This document shows positions 35,387 to 43,700 of a stretch of 64,000 bases of DNA, in pieces (positions within the stretch are counted from its first letter, which is position 1; every line of letters starts with the position of its first letter). The notes beneath the pieces were generated by a model. That model saw nothing but the letters and a program-made list of their open reading frames with translations. It made no database searches and was not told the origin of the DNA. Origin of the DNA: Scytonema millei VB511283 (GTDB taxonomy: Bacteria > Cyanobacteriota > Cyanobacteriia > Cyanobacteriales > Chroococcidiopsidaceae); NCBI RefSeq assembly GCF_000817735.3, contig NZ_JTJC03000011.1, forward strand, positions 31,809-95,808. Direction: 5' to 3'. A program made the position numbers and the translations under genes.

Positions 35387-36612
35387 GCATTGGATTAGAT
35401 GGAACTGAGGGACTGGTTGATTCAGTACGTCAATTGGTTGTGGAGGCAAAATTACTTGTAGGGAGCGATCGCCATTTAAATTACTTTCCCCACCACCCAG
35501 CACCGCGCCTGATGCTAGGAGATTTTACCGACGCGATCGCGCAACTTCGCCGTTGTTTAGCAGATGGTAAAGATGGTATTGTCATTTTAGTCTCGGGCGA
35601 TCCGTTATTTTTTGGTTTAGGACGATTGCTACTTGCAGAACTCCCACCAGAACAACTAACTTTTCATCCCCACCTCAGCTCGATACAGTTAGCATTTAAT
35701 CGGCTCAAAGTTCCCTGGCAAGATGCTAGAGCAATCAGCGCTCACGGGCGATCGCTCGATGAATTAATTCAGGCGTTGCAGCAAGGGGTAGAGAAGATTG
35801 CCGTATTGACGGATAAAACAAATAACCCTCATGCGATTGCCCGTCTATTAGTATCGCTAGATCTACGCGATCGATACCAACTTTGGGTATGCGAAAATTT
35901 GGGTGGCGAGGACGAAGTATGTCGAGAGATTAACTGTAACGTTTCTACAGACAATCTGTCTTTTGCACCTTTAAATATTGTTGTCTTACTCCGCCAATCC
36001 GAGCCAGAACTGCAACTGAACTTAGCCAACTTACCGCAACTAGGGATACCAGATCGTTTATTTCTCAGTTTTAGCGATCGCCCAGGATTAATGACAAAGC
36101 GAGAAGTACGTCTCTTAATTTTAGGCGAACTGGCGCTGCAACCCGAACAAATCGTTTGGGATATTGGGGCGGGAACTGGTTCGGTTTCGATTGAAATTGC
36201 TCGGTTATTTCCCACTAGTAAAATTTACGCAATTGAAAAAACAGCAGCTGGTAGCGCGTTAATTGCTCAAAACTGCCAACGATTTGGCGTAAAAAACGTT
36301 ACCTCAATCCACGGTACTGCGCCAGAGATTTTACAAAATCTTCCTAGATGCGATCGCGTTTTTATCGGTGGTAGCAGTGGTAACTTATCCTCTATTCTAG
36401 ACACCTGCTCCTGCTTATCTCCTAGCGGAGTTTTAGTCATAGCTCTTGCTACCCTAGAACACCTCAGCACGGCTCTAGACTGGTTTAAGCATCAAAATAA
36501 CTGGGAATACCAACTATTGCAAGTCCAACTCTCCCGCTCCGTACCCATAGCGCAACTCACCCGCTTTGCCCCTCTGAATCCGGTAACAATTATCACAGCT
36601 AAACATCTTTAG
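35365..36612 (+). CDS. cobL: Bifunctional precorrin-6Y C5,15-methyltransferase/decarboxylase CobL (CbiE-CbiT)
   Basis: A 415-residue two-domain enzyme. Residues ~1-205 are the CbiE-type tetrapyrrole methylase (VIGIGLDGTEGL, ILVSGDPLFFGLGR). Residues ~225-415 are the CbiT-type SAM methyltransferase/decarboxylase (LMTKREVRLLILGEL, VWDIGAGTGSVSIEIARL, VFIGGSSGNL). Together they methylate C-5 and C-15 of precorrin-6Y and remove a carboxyl group. It follows cobH on the same strand by 38 bases. With cbiB upstream, three cobalamin steps lie within 6 kb but do not form one continuous operon. Confidence 0.94.
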   Translation: MTPIHVIGIGLDGTEGLVDSVRQLVVEAKLLVGSDRHLNYFPHHPAPRLMLGDFTDAIAQLRRCLADGKDGIVILVSGDPLFFGLGRLLLAELPPEQLTFHPHLSSIQLAFNRLKVPWQDARAISAHGRSLDELIQALQQGVEKIAVLTDKTNNPHAIARLLVSLDLRDRYQLWVCENLGGEDEVCREINCNVSTDNLSFAPLNIVVLLRQSEPELQLNLANLPQLGIPDRLFLSFSDRPGLMTKREVRLLILGELALQPEQIVWDIGAGTGSVSIEIARLFPTSKIYAIEKTAAGSALIAQNCQRFGVKNVTSIHGTAPEILQNLPRCDRVFIGGSSGNLSSILDTCSCLSPSGVLVIALATLEHLSTALDWFKHQNNWEYQLLQVQLSRSVPIAQLTRFAPLNPVTIITAKHL

Positions 36613-36650
36613 CGATCTTCTTCGCGTCTACTCTCCGAGAAGCCACTTCG

Positions 36651-36675
36651 CGTCTTTGCGTCTTTGCGTGACATA
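36651..36675. repeat. Dispersed repeat CGTCTTTGCGTCTTTGCG, copy 1
   Basis: Lies downstream of cobL. The same ~23 bases recur inverted at 55074-55096, at the end of the pdxJ remnant, and interrupted at 58079-58156. Confidence 0.85.
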
Positions 36676-36856
36676 AAAAATTGATACAAATAGTTTACTA
36701 CGAAATAGCACCAACGATCGCTTTGCAGCATTTCACGGGCTTCTACATCAGCATTTGTACGAATACGCCTTATCAGAGTATATCTAGTCGTTAGATGCAG
36801 TTTTTCCCCAACCTATTGACAGCGATCGGTTATCAGTTAACAGTTAATCTTTGTAT

Positions 36857-37687
36857 TTAAGCGTAAAAAACTCGATACAACCAAATAATCGTGCCTGTTG
36901 CGAGTAAAAATAGTAACCCTACAACACCAGCCAAAGGCTTGCCATATTTCCCCGTGACCCATTCTGCTACATTATCCGTATAAACTACGACTTGTAAGGT
37001 ATCCAAACACGCGATCGCCCATACCCAACCCGCATGAAGTCCCCAAGCTAAACCCAAACTTCCATTGTCTACCCAACGGGCAAGTACCAACACCATACCC
37101 ATTAACCACAGTCCAGGCAATTGTGGCAATGTTTCTTTTTGCTCCCAAACTAGATGTAACAAAGCAAAAATTAGACTGGAAATTGCAGCTGCCCAGCCTA
37201 AATAAAAGTCGCGTTCTAATTGAGTGAAAACGAAGCCGCGAAAAATTAATTCTTCCGTGCCGCTAATCCACACTGCTAATAGTAAAGTTAGCAGCACAAC
37301 TGATGCAATTTGTCTAGATTTTTTTGGTTCGGATTGCTGCCATTTCACCCAACCAAGAGCTATTTGTCCAGCAAATAAACTAGTAATGCCGATCGCGCCA
37401 ATTACAAAACCCACACCACTAGAAATTAACAGATGCCAATTCCAGGTGAAACCCCAATTAGTAAAAGGTACTGCCAAAATCTGGCTGGCTTGCCATAAAA
37501 TCAAGGGCGCGATCGCGTAAAGTGAGGCAATCAGTGGTAATTTTTGTCCACTTGTAATTGGTTGAGACGGTCGCCATTTAATTGCGATCGCGCAGCCAAT
37601 TGCTAGTGGTAGCCAGCAAGCAGTCCATACTAGAAAAAATTCTGTCACCTGTATCATCGATACAGGTGCAATTGTCTGGAATGACAT
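36857..37687 (-). CDS. CPBP-family intramembrane metalloprotease
   Basis: About 276 residues from ATG 37687 (MSFQTIAPV); the frame continues upstream to 37792, but that part looks like intergenic repeat. About eight helices. The Abi/CPBP motifs are GTEELIFRGF (EExxxR, the glutamate pair) and IFALLHLV (FxxxH), with LAWGLHAGWVWA as the third block. Such proteases (Rce1 relatives) cleave prenylated or membrane substrates, and some give bacteriocin immunity. The substrate here is unknown. Confidence 0.85.
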   Translation of the reverse strand: MSFQTIAPVSMIQVTEFFLVWTACWLPLAIGCAIAIKWRPSQPITSGQKLPLIASLYAIAPLILWQASQILAVPFTNWGFTWNWHLLISSGVGFVIGAIGITSLFAGQIALGWVKWQQSEPKKSRQIASVVLLTLLLAVWISGTEELIFRGFVFTQLERDFYLGWAAAISSLIFALLHLVWEQKETLPQLPGLWLMGMVLVLARWVDNGSLGLAWGLHAGWVWAIACLDTLQVVVYTDNVAEWVTGKYGKPLAGVVGLLFLLATGTIIWLYRVFYA

Positions 37688-37801
37688 TAAGATTTGGCAG
37701 TTATACGATCCGCGATTAGCACGCTTCAGATAAAAGTTGTCATCGGTCACTTGCCATCGATTGTTGGTGGCTAACCAATGATGATTGACCAACGACCATT
37801 T

Positions 37802-38215
37802 TTATTCGTCGTCTTCATCGTCTAAGTTATCGTCTCTACTTTTATCGCTATCGAGTTGAATTAGGTGAATGTGTTTGTAACCTAATTTAATCTCAAATTC
37901 ATCACCTGGCTTTAAGCCCATTGCTTCGGTGTAAGTAGCACCAATCACAATTTGACCGTTTTTGTGTACGCTGACGCGATAGGTTGGTTCCCGTCCGCGA
38001 CCGTCTTTTGGTCCTTCAGGACTCAGAGGAATGCCCCTTGCTGCGAGTAAGGCATCATAAAAATCGGTTAAATTGACGCGAGTTTGGCTGTTTTTTGTGA
38101 CCGTATAATAGCCACAGGCTTTTGCTCTTTCTCGTCTAGGTAAGTTAGAAAGTTCTTTTACCTTTTGCAGCAATGCTTTTCCAGTTAATGGATGGGTTGC
38201 AGTTTCAGTACTCAC
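37802..38215 (-). CDS. cyAbrB-family transcriptional regulator (second paralogue)
   Basis: A 137-residue cyAbrB regulator. The N-terminus reads HPLTGKALLQKVKELSNLPR, followed by CGYYTVTKNSQTRVNLTDFY. The DNA-binding part is GRGREPTYRVSVHKNGQIVI and GLKPGDEFEIKLGYKHIHL. The tail is acidic (DNLDDEDDE). This form resembles the essential clade of cyAbrB proteins, but I cannot confirm the clade by eye. It is preceded by a 1-kb gap, so complex control is possible. The paralogue is encoded 8.5 kb upstream on the same strand. Confidence 0.9.
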   Translation of the reverse strand: MSTETATHPLTGKALLQKVKELSNLPRRERAKACGYYTVTKNSQTRVNLTDFYDALLAARGIPLSPEGPKDGRGREPTYRVSVHKNGQIVIGATYTEAMGLKPGDEFEIKLGYKHIHLIQLDSDKSRDDNLDDEDDE

Positions 38216-39255
38216 GCTCCAAATATCCTTACGTTCTCCAAAGTGGGTAAAGTTTGCTTGACAGATATTGACTGAGCTGTTTGCTTTTTGTCTATCGTCA
38301 AGTTGCTCTTTGCTAGTCGCACATTGTTTGTGCGATTTTTTCAGTCATCAGTTACACTTTGTCAGTTGTAGGCTGTTGATTTGCCACTGACATGCGATCT
38401 TCGATCGCCGACTGCTCTGGCTAATTGCCAAGTAGCTAATCTCTTATTTTATAGAAGAAGTATGTCCAAATCTCTCCTGTTCTCCAAAAATTTTTTCCAT
38501 AATTAGATACTACCCATTTTAAATTCAACTTTGCAAATTTAATCTTAATTTTTTAACCAACCTTACCAAATATACAATCTTCGATCGCTAGCATCGAAGT
38601 TTTTTAGTCAAGCAGACACTCCTCGGACTCTAACTGGGAAATGCAACAAACATCAATAATTTTTCCCATCTCTGTAGCGGACTGAACTAAAGGCTAGCTA
38701 TAAGGGGACTATTTGGTTAGGCATAGCAGAATCTAACCCCCAAAAATGGTTGCAAGCACTCAGCTTTCACTGTAAAGAACCAAAGAAATTTTGATCGAGA
38801 CAGGTAAAATCGGAGCAAAGAGGTCATCCCTTTTTACTGATTTATGGCGAGAAAAGAGTCCTGCCTAGCCCCCAAATCATCAAAGAGGTCAGAGAATCGG
38901 ATCTATTGTCACAGCAGATAAAATTGGTATCAATCTAAAATCCCTGACCTTTATGAGTACGAAATTGCTCTAGCTTCATCTCTTTAGCACCAGCGACTCA
39001 TGCGCCCACAAAGAGGGGAAATATATTTTTTTAAAAAAGGGGTTGACAAACCTGAAACTTGACCCTGGTGCTAGATAAATTCCACCAGATTTAGGTCGAT
39101 CGTTCTACACTAGAAGCAGTTCCAGCGCGATCGACTACAGAGCAGTAATATAACTAACCAGACAGCAAAATCTCCTTTGAAAGGATGGATTGAATGTCAA
39201 GTAGCGTTAACAACGATTTATCAGCGCGATCGCTCCTATTTACAAAATTTAGTTG
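38216..39255. other. 1-kb gap between cyAbrB and sdhB
   Basis: The longest non-coding stretch in the window. It has no heptamer tract, unlike other gaps, so it may be functional. It contains a plus-strand rho-independent terminator at 38317-38341, a GGTTAG...CTAACC hairpin near 38717-38740, an AGAGGTCAG...CTGACCTTT pair around 38884-38951, and a TTGACA box near 39043. No protein frame of useful length was seen apart from a 20-codon frame touching sdhB. Small RNAs or long leaders are possible. Confidence 0.5.
38317..38341 (+). terminator. Rho-independent terminator on the plus strand
   Basis: TCGCACA-TTGTT-TGTGCGA followed by six T. It faces away from the minus-strand cyAbrB gene, so it would end a plus-strand transcript starting somewhere in 38216-38316 or antisense to cyAbrB. 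No gene accounts for it. Confidence 0.6.
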
Positions 39256-39256
39256 A
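39194..39256 (+). CDS. Possible 20-codon leader ORF coupled to sdhB
   Basis: An ATG preceded by AAGGATGG encodes 20 residues (starting MSSSVNNDLSARS). Its TGA overlaps the sdhB ATG at 39256 as TGATG. The good ribosome site here, and the lack of one at sdhB itself, suggest translational coupling. A chance frame is possible. Confidence 0.35.
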   Translation: MSSSVNNDLSARSLLFTKFS

Positions 39257-40269
39257 TGGCAATGCAAGTTCTGTTTAAAATCGTCCGACAATCAGAAAAT
39301 TCCGCGCCTCGGGTTCAGTCTTATCAGCTAGAGGTAGAACCAGGAAATACAATCTTAGACTGCTTAAATCGGATTAAGTGGGAGCAAGATGGTAGCTTAG
39401 CATTTCGTAAAAATTGTCGCAATACTATTTGTGGTAGTTGTGGAATGCGAATTAACGGTCGCTCAGCTTTAGCCTGTAAAGAAAATATTGGTAGCGAAGT
39501 CAGCCGACTGCAATTAAGCACGGGTGAGAACACGAATCAGGATACTAAGACACCAGAAATCATTATCTCTCCTTTGGGGAATATGCCAGTCATCAAAGAT
39601 CTGGTAGTAGATATGAAGAGTTTTTGGAATCATCTAGAAGCAGTCGATCCCTATGTCAGCACGGGGGCAAGAAAAATCCCAGAACGGGAGTTTTTGCAAT
39701 CACCAGCAGAGCGATCGCAATTAGATCGAACGGGTAATTGTATTATGTGTGGTGCTTGTTATTCTGAATGCAATGCCCGCGAAGTCAACCCCGATTTTGT
39801 CGGTCCTCATGCTTTAGCCAAAGCATACCGCATGATAGCAGATACTCGCGATGCTGAAACCGCAACTCGGTTAGAAAAATATAACCAAGGAACCCAAGGC
39901 GTTTGGGGTTGCACTCGTTGTTATTATTGCAACACCGTTTGTCCGATGGATGTTGCACCGATGGATCGCATCAGTCAGATTAAACAAGAAATCTTACCAT
40001 TAAAAGATGCTGCCGATAGCCGTTCCATCCGTCACCGTAAAGTTTTAGTCGAGTTAGTCAAAGAAGGCGGCTGGATCGACGAGCGGAAGTTTGGACTGCA
40101 CGTTGTCTCGAATTACCTGCGAGATCTTAGGGGCTTACTCAGTTTAGGACCTTTAGGATTGCGAATGCTCGGACGCGGCAAATTCCCCCTCAAATTCGAG
40201 CCTTCTGAAGGCGTGGCAGAAGTGCGATCGCTGATTGAAGCTGTTAAGGGAGCAGAGAGCAGGGAGTAG
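39256..40269 (+). CDS. sdhB: Succinate dehydrogenase/fumarate reductase iron-sulfur subunit
   Basis: About 337 residues. It carries electrons from the flavoprotein SdhA to the quinone pool. The 2Fe-2S ligands are Cys54, 59, 62 and 74 (CRNTICGSCG...ALAC). The first ferredoxin-like site is CIMCGACYSEC (from Cys162). The second is CTRCYYCNTVCP (from Cys219) and has four cysteines, not the three of a normal 3Fe-4S centre. This resembles the variant of some archaea and cyanobacteria. SdhA is not adjacent, as usual in cyanobacteria. ATG 39256 is chosen for its TGATG overlap with a leader frame; ATG 39262 is possible. The last residues (KGAESRE) come from a repeat. Confidence 0.92.
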   Translation: MAMQVLFKIVRQSENSAPRVQSYQLEVEPGNTILDCLNRIKWEQDGSLAFRKNCRNTICGSCGMRINGRSALACKENIGSEVSRLQLSTGENTNQDTKTPEIIISPLGNMPVIKDLVVDMKSFWNHLEAVDPYVSTGARKIPEREFLQSPAERSQLDRTGNCIMCGACYSECNAREVNPDFVGPHALAKAYRMIADTRDAETATRLEKYNQGTQGVWGCTRCYYCNTVCPMDVAPMDRISQIKQEILPLKDAADSRSIRHRKVLVELVKEGGWIDERKFGLHVVSNYLRDLRGLLSLGPLGLRMLGRGKFPLKFEPSEGVAEVRSLIEAVKGAESRE

Positions 40270-40322
40270 GGAGTGGTAACGGGTAATTGCGCTGACAACT
40301 GACAACTGATAGCTAATAGCCG
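40250..40322. repeat. STRR tract at the sdhB 3' end
   Basis: GGGAGCAGAGAGCAGGGAGTA-type units (shown broken: GGGAGCA, GAGAGCA, GGGAGTA) overlap the sdhB stop. CTGACAACTGACAACTG follows to the convergent lipoprotein gene. Confidence 0.78.
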
Positions 40323-40323
40323 A

Positions 40324-40848
40324 TCACTGCGGGTTCATCGGCACGTTAATCATGTTGCCAGCGCGATCGCAAACTAAAATATCCCATTGACCGTTAGCAC
40401 TCGATTCAAAAGCAATCCTGTTGCCATCGTTGCTGATGGTAGGATGGCGCACTTCTGCTGCTAAATTTGCCGTTAAATTCCTGAGCTGGCGAGTTTCGCG
40501 ATCGTAGAGAAAAATACCAACTTGACCTCGCCTGCTGCCAGTGAAAACAATATAGCGACCATCTGCTGATAAATCGGGATCGGAGGCGATCGCATCAACA
40601 GAGTTTAATCCTGGCAGATTTACGAGACTGCTCGTTTTCAAATTAAATAAATAAACATCTTGTCGCCCGAAGCGATCGGATGTAAACACTACAAATTCAT
40701 CGGCAACGCGCCCAGACAATTCTGCTGCGGGACTATTGAGGCTGCGTCCGCCTGGGTCGAAGGGATAGCTTAAAAGATGAGGAGAGCCGCTACAGCCACT
40801 CAGGCAACTAACTAGGAGCAATATAAATAGAGAGAAACAGATAGACAA
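40324..40848 (-). CDS. TolB-like beta-propeller lipoprotein, copy 2
   Basis: About 174 residues if translation starts at TTG 40848. Then SICFSLFILLLVSCLSGC is a lipoprotein signal with Cys in LSGC. The mature part has three WD40-like/PD40 blades: DEFVVFTSDRFGRQDVYLFN, then DLSADGRYIVFTGSRRGQVG, then SNDGNRIAFESSANGQWDI, as in TolB and related periplasmic propellers. The frame is open back to an ATG at 41004, but those ~52 codons are pure repeat sequence (QLSVTSCQLSVTSDW) and there is no other ATG. The start is therefore uncertain. It lies directly downstream of a paralogous gene. Confidence 0.75.
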   Translation of the reverse strand: MSICFSLFILLLVSCLSGCSGSPHLLSYPFDPGGRSLNSPAAELSGRVADEFVVFTSDRFGRQDVYLFNLKTSSLVNLPGLNSVDAIASDPDLSADGRYIVFTGSRRGQVGIFLYDRETRQLRNLTANLAAEVRHPTISNDGNRIAFESSANGQWDILVCDRAGNMINVPMNPQ

Positions 40849-41030
40849 GGGGGACAAGAGAGACAAGGAAGACAAGGAGCAAGGGAGACAAGGGGACAAG
40901 GGAGACAAGGGGACAAGGGAGACAAATAATTCTGGTTCCACTAGCCACCAGTCACTAGTCACTGATAACTGACAACTGGTCACTGATAACTGTTCACTGT
41001 TCACTGTTCACTGACAACTGTCATCGTACC
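40849..41030. repeat. STRR tracts between the two TolB-like genes
   Basis: (GGACAAG/GAGACAA)n at 40850-40925, ACTAGTCAC units, and (CTGATAA), (CTGTTCA)n to about 41015. They overlap the 3' end of the upstream gene. Confidence 0.85.
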
Positions 41031-41564
41031 ATCTGGAATATCCAACTCAATGCGATCGCCTCGATCCAGGATTTCGATATCCCATTGCCCGTTTTTACTA
41101 CTTTCAAAGGCAATGTAACGTCCGTCAGGACTGATGCTGGGGTTGCGCACCCATGCCTGATACCATTGGCTGACAGTCTGTGTCTGTTGCGTAGCGCGAT
41201 CGTACAGTGTCAATACAATTTTGCCGCGATCGCTCGTTAAATAAGTTAAATAGCGCCCCGTATAACTCAAGCTCGGATGTTCTGCGATCGCTGCGGCGGG
41301 AATGCGCGGTAGAGAAACTAGGCAGCGGTCTTGTAGATCGTATAACAGTAAACGGTGCTTGCCATCGCGATTCGAGACATACGCTAACCAACGCCCATCA
41401 CCGCTCAAGGCTGGTTGTTCATCACTATAGGGGCTGTTCAGGGAGCCTGACAAACAAACTTGGCGATCGCCAGGACTACAGGCTGCGATCGCCAAACTCA
41501 AGATACTTATACCAAGCGCCAAACACAGCCACTTCAGCAACCTTCTCAGCGTAGATTTGTTCAT
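41001..41564 (-). CDS. TolB-like beta-propeller lipoprotein, copy 1
   Basis: A 187-residue lipoprotein with signal LGISILSLAIAACSPG (lipobox LAIAAC, Cys near residue 29). Its PD40-type blades are DEQPALSGDGRWLAYVSNRD, then HPSLSYTGRYLTYLTSDRGK, then NPSISPDGRYIAFESSKNGQ. It shares its last blade closely with the next gene (IAFESS.NGQWDI), so the pair arose by duplication. Each has only about three or four blades, fewer than a full propeller, so they may pair with each other or with another protein. The C-terminal TVVSEQ is encoded in repeat sequence. Function unknown. Confidence 0.82.
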   Translation of the reverse strand: MNKSTLRRLLKWLCLALGISILSLAIAACSPGDRQVCLSGSLNSPYSDEQPALSGDGRWLAYVSNRDGKHRLLLYDLQDRCLVSLPRIPAAAIAEHPSLSYTGRYLTYLTSDRGKIVLTLYDRATQQTQTVSQWYQAWVRNPSISPDGRYIAFESSKNGQWDIEILDRGDRIELDIPDGTMTVVSEQ

Positions 41565-41589
41565 CTATGCTGTCGCCATCCGCGCAAAA

Positions 41590-42492
41590 CTATGGCTCGT
41601 CAAAATTAGCTGAATTATCGCGATCGTCGTCAAACCGCTCGATTGGCTTGTAATCGACATAATCGGACGCTGGAACTTGGACATCATCATCCTGACCGTA
41701 GACTGAATTTTGAGGCGGACGACGTTTTCTCGGTCTAGATGACACTTCTGTATCCGCTTGTTCCGCACGTCTAGAGCCATTGCTACCGGAGCGTGGCGGC
41801 TTGCTAGTACGAGTCACTTTTTCTTCCCAGTCATCTTCTCTGGTTGCCTGAGATGAGTCATTCCAATCTTCCTCCCCTGTTTCTGGTGGTAGGGGACGAG
41901 ATTCTGGACGAGAACGACGCTTACTGGTGCTAGTACGAGTTCGGTCGGCAGGTGCAATTCTTTCAGTCCCGCTACGGCTCGACGAGCGGCGGGGTGGTTC
42001 TTCCTCATCACGGCGATAGCGTCGGGGAATTTCATCCTCGCGATCGTACTCGCGATCGTAATCGTCCGTGCGCGTGGAACGTCCATCTCTGCTCCCTCGA
42101 ATCCGCCGTGGGATCGTGCGTTCTTCCTCTAAAGGATCGTATTCGTCTAACTCTGCTTCGTATTGATATGCAGAGCTAACGGGTCTTTCTTCGTCTACAA
42201 TTCGAGTATTGCGTCGAGCTTGTTCTGTTGCTACGCTTCGCAGCCTCACGCTTTCTACAGCAAAAAATATTGTTCCTCCTGTCAGCAGCAGTTGACCGAA
42301 TTGCATAATTGGGTCATACCGCCAGCCTTGAAAAATCAGGACGAAACCACAGACTAAACCGATCGCGGCAAAAAAAATGTCGTGATCTCGCGCCAATCCA
42401 GGGCGAAAGTTGCGGAGGAAATATAGCGCTGCCCCAGCTACAGCTAAGACAATGCCCGAAATACTCGCAAAGTTAAAGTTGAAGTTGACCAT
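41590..42492 (-). CDS. ycf66: Ycf66 family protein
   Basis: A 300-residue protein. The N-terminal ~85 residues hold three hydrophobic segments of Ycf66 (SGIVLAVAGAALYFLRNFRP, HDIFFAAIGLVCGFVLIFQG, LLLTGGTIFFAVESVRLR). The remaining ~210 residues are low-complexity, charged and rich in Arg, Glu, Asp and Ser, and probably disordered (DREYDREDEIPRRYRRDEEE). Ycf66 is a conserved cyanobacterial and moss-plastid protein linked to photosynthesis, without a defined role. psbX lies 172 bases upstream on the same strand, supporting a thylakoid connection. Confidence 0.85.
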   Translation of the reverse strand: MVNFNFNFASISGIVLAVAGAALYFLRNFRPGLARDHDIFFAAIGLVCGFVLIFQGWRYDPIMQFGQLLLTGGTIFFAVESVRLRSVATEQARRNTRIVDEERPVSSAYQYEAELDEYDPLEEERTIPRRIRGSRDGRSTRTDDYDREYDREDEIPRRYRRDEEEPPRRSSSRSGTERIAPADRTRTSTSKRRSRPESRPLPPETGEEDWNDSSQATREDDWEEKVTRTSKPPRSGSNGSRRAEQADTEVSSRPRKRRPPQNSVYGQDDDVQVPASDYVDYKPIERFDDDRDNSANFDEP

Positions 42493-42539
42493 TTTCGTTC
42501 TCTCAAGTATGTCTAGCCTAGCGAGTCAACTAGAAGATC

Positions 42540-42660
42540 GTCAAAGGTTGCTGGTTAGATGAGGGATTGGGAGTTAGGAGTGAGGGGTAAGGGAATTCTC
42601 CATTAATTCCGAATTCCGAATTCTGAATTCCGAATTTTCCCTACTCCCTGCTCCCTGCTC
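42540..42660. repeat. STRR tract between psbX and ycf66
   Basis: (GAATTCC/GAATTCT)n followed by (CTCCCTG)n, inside the spacer between two photosynthesis-linked genes. Confidence 0.8.
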
Positions 42661-42664
42661 CCTC

Positions 42665-42784
42665 TTATGAACGTTGAATCTTATCTTGTTGGCTAATAAA
42701 AATCAAACCAACTGTGACTGGGATCACCACAATTGCCAAACCTGCCAGCAAACTGAAAAAGAAGTTCATTAAAGAAGGTGTCAT
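42665..42784 (-). CDS. psbX: Photosystem II protein PsbX
   Basis: A 39-residue frame. It begins MTPSLMNFFFSLLAG, has one membrane helix (about residues 6-29, through IVVIPVTVGLIFI) and ends SQQDKIQRS, matching PsbX of photosystem II. PsbX sits near cytochrome b559 and affects the plastoquinone QB site. ATG at 42784, TAA complement at 42665. Its small size explains why length-filtered gene calls miss it. ycf66 follows downstream on the same strand. Confidence 0.93.
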   Translation of the reverse strand: MTPSLMNFFFSLLAGLAIVVIPVTVGLIFISQQDKIQRS

Positions 42785-42856
42785 AGATTTTTAACCACAA
42801 TGGTTTAGTACTTCAACTTTAATTGTAATTTGTCGTTACACGCTTGAGAAGGCAAA

Positions 42857-42920
42857 TTAGTTATTGGTCATTGGTCATTGGTCATTGGTTATTGGTCATT
42901 GGTCATTGGTCATTGGTTAT
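42857..42920. repeat. STRR tract (TTGGTCA)n upstream of pdxH
   Basis: About eight copies of TTGGTCA/TTGGTTA upstream of pdxH. They keep an in-frame extension open before the true start. Confidence 0.9.
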
Positions 42921-42967
42921 TTGCGATCTACCCATTACATCTATTACCCATTACAGTCGCTAAAACT

Positions 42968-43612
42968 ATGAATCCTAATGTTGCCGATCTTCGCATAGAT
43001 TATCAACTTGAAGGCTTGCAGGAAACGGATGTCGCTCCGAATCCTTTGCGTCAATTTCAAATTTGGTTCGATCGCGCTCTATCTGCTCAAATTCCCGAAC
43101 CAAATGCTATGACCTTAGCCACTGCTACGACTGATGGTTTACCTTCGGCTCGAATTGTCTTGCTCAAGGGTTTTGACGAGCGCGGTTTCGTTTTTTATAC
43201 CAATTATCAAAGTCATAAGGGGCAAGAACTGACAGCCAATCCCCATGCAGCGCTAGTTTTTTGGTGGGCAGAACTCGAACGCCAAGTGCGGATTGAAGGG
43301 CGGGTAGAACAGGTTTCAGCTCAAGAGTCAGATGAATATTATCGCAGCCGTCCGTTAAATAGCCGCTTGGGAGCATGGGCTTCCGAGCAGAGTCAAGTGG
43401 TGGAAAGTCGCGCAGCTTTAGAACAGCGCTTGCTAGAATTGCAGACCAAGTATGAAAATCGAGAAATTCCCCGTCCGCCGCACTGGGGAGGCTTTCGCGT
43501 CATTCCTAACGCAATTGAGTTTTGGCAAGGTAGACCGAGTAGATTGCACGATCGCCTCCGCTATCGCTTACTAGAAAATGGTAGTTGGGCGATCGAGCGG
43601 TTGTCTCCTTAG
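42968..43612 (+). CDS. pdxH: Pyridoxamine 5'-phosphate oxidase
   Basis: A 214-residue FMN enzyme making pyridoxal 5'-phosphate from pyridoxamine or pyridoxine phosphate. The start [17 protein letters not shown] is native; the frame is open 30 codons further but that is repeat sequence. FMN-binding blocks are [20 protein letters not shown] and [20 protein letters not shown], and the C-terminal [17 protein letters not shown] is the family dimer/active-site motif. Cytoplasmic. A pdxJ remnant lies 12 kb away, unrelated in transcription. Confidence 0.94.
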   Translation: MNPNVADLRIDYQLEGLQETDVAPNPLRQFQIWFDRALSAQIPEPNAMTLATATTDGLPSARIVLLKGFDERGFVFYTNYQSHKGQELTANPHAALVFWWAELERQVRIEGRVEQVSAQESDEYYRSRPLNSRLGAWASEQSQVVESRAALEQRLLELQTKYENREIPRPPHWGGFRVIPNAIEFWQGRPSRLHDRLRYRLLENGSWAIERLSP

Positions 43613-43639
43613 AGTGGAAAGACTGTACATGTAACGTCT

Positions 43640-43700
43640 CTACACTGCTCCTTGTTCCCTGCTCCCAGCTCGTCCCTGCTCCCTGCTCCCTCCTAAAGTT
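43640..43700. repeat. STRR tract (CTGCTCC)n at a gene end
   Basis: CTGCTCC/TTGTTCC/CTGCTCC units overlapping the 3' end of the DUF3153 gene. Confidence 0.82.
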
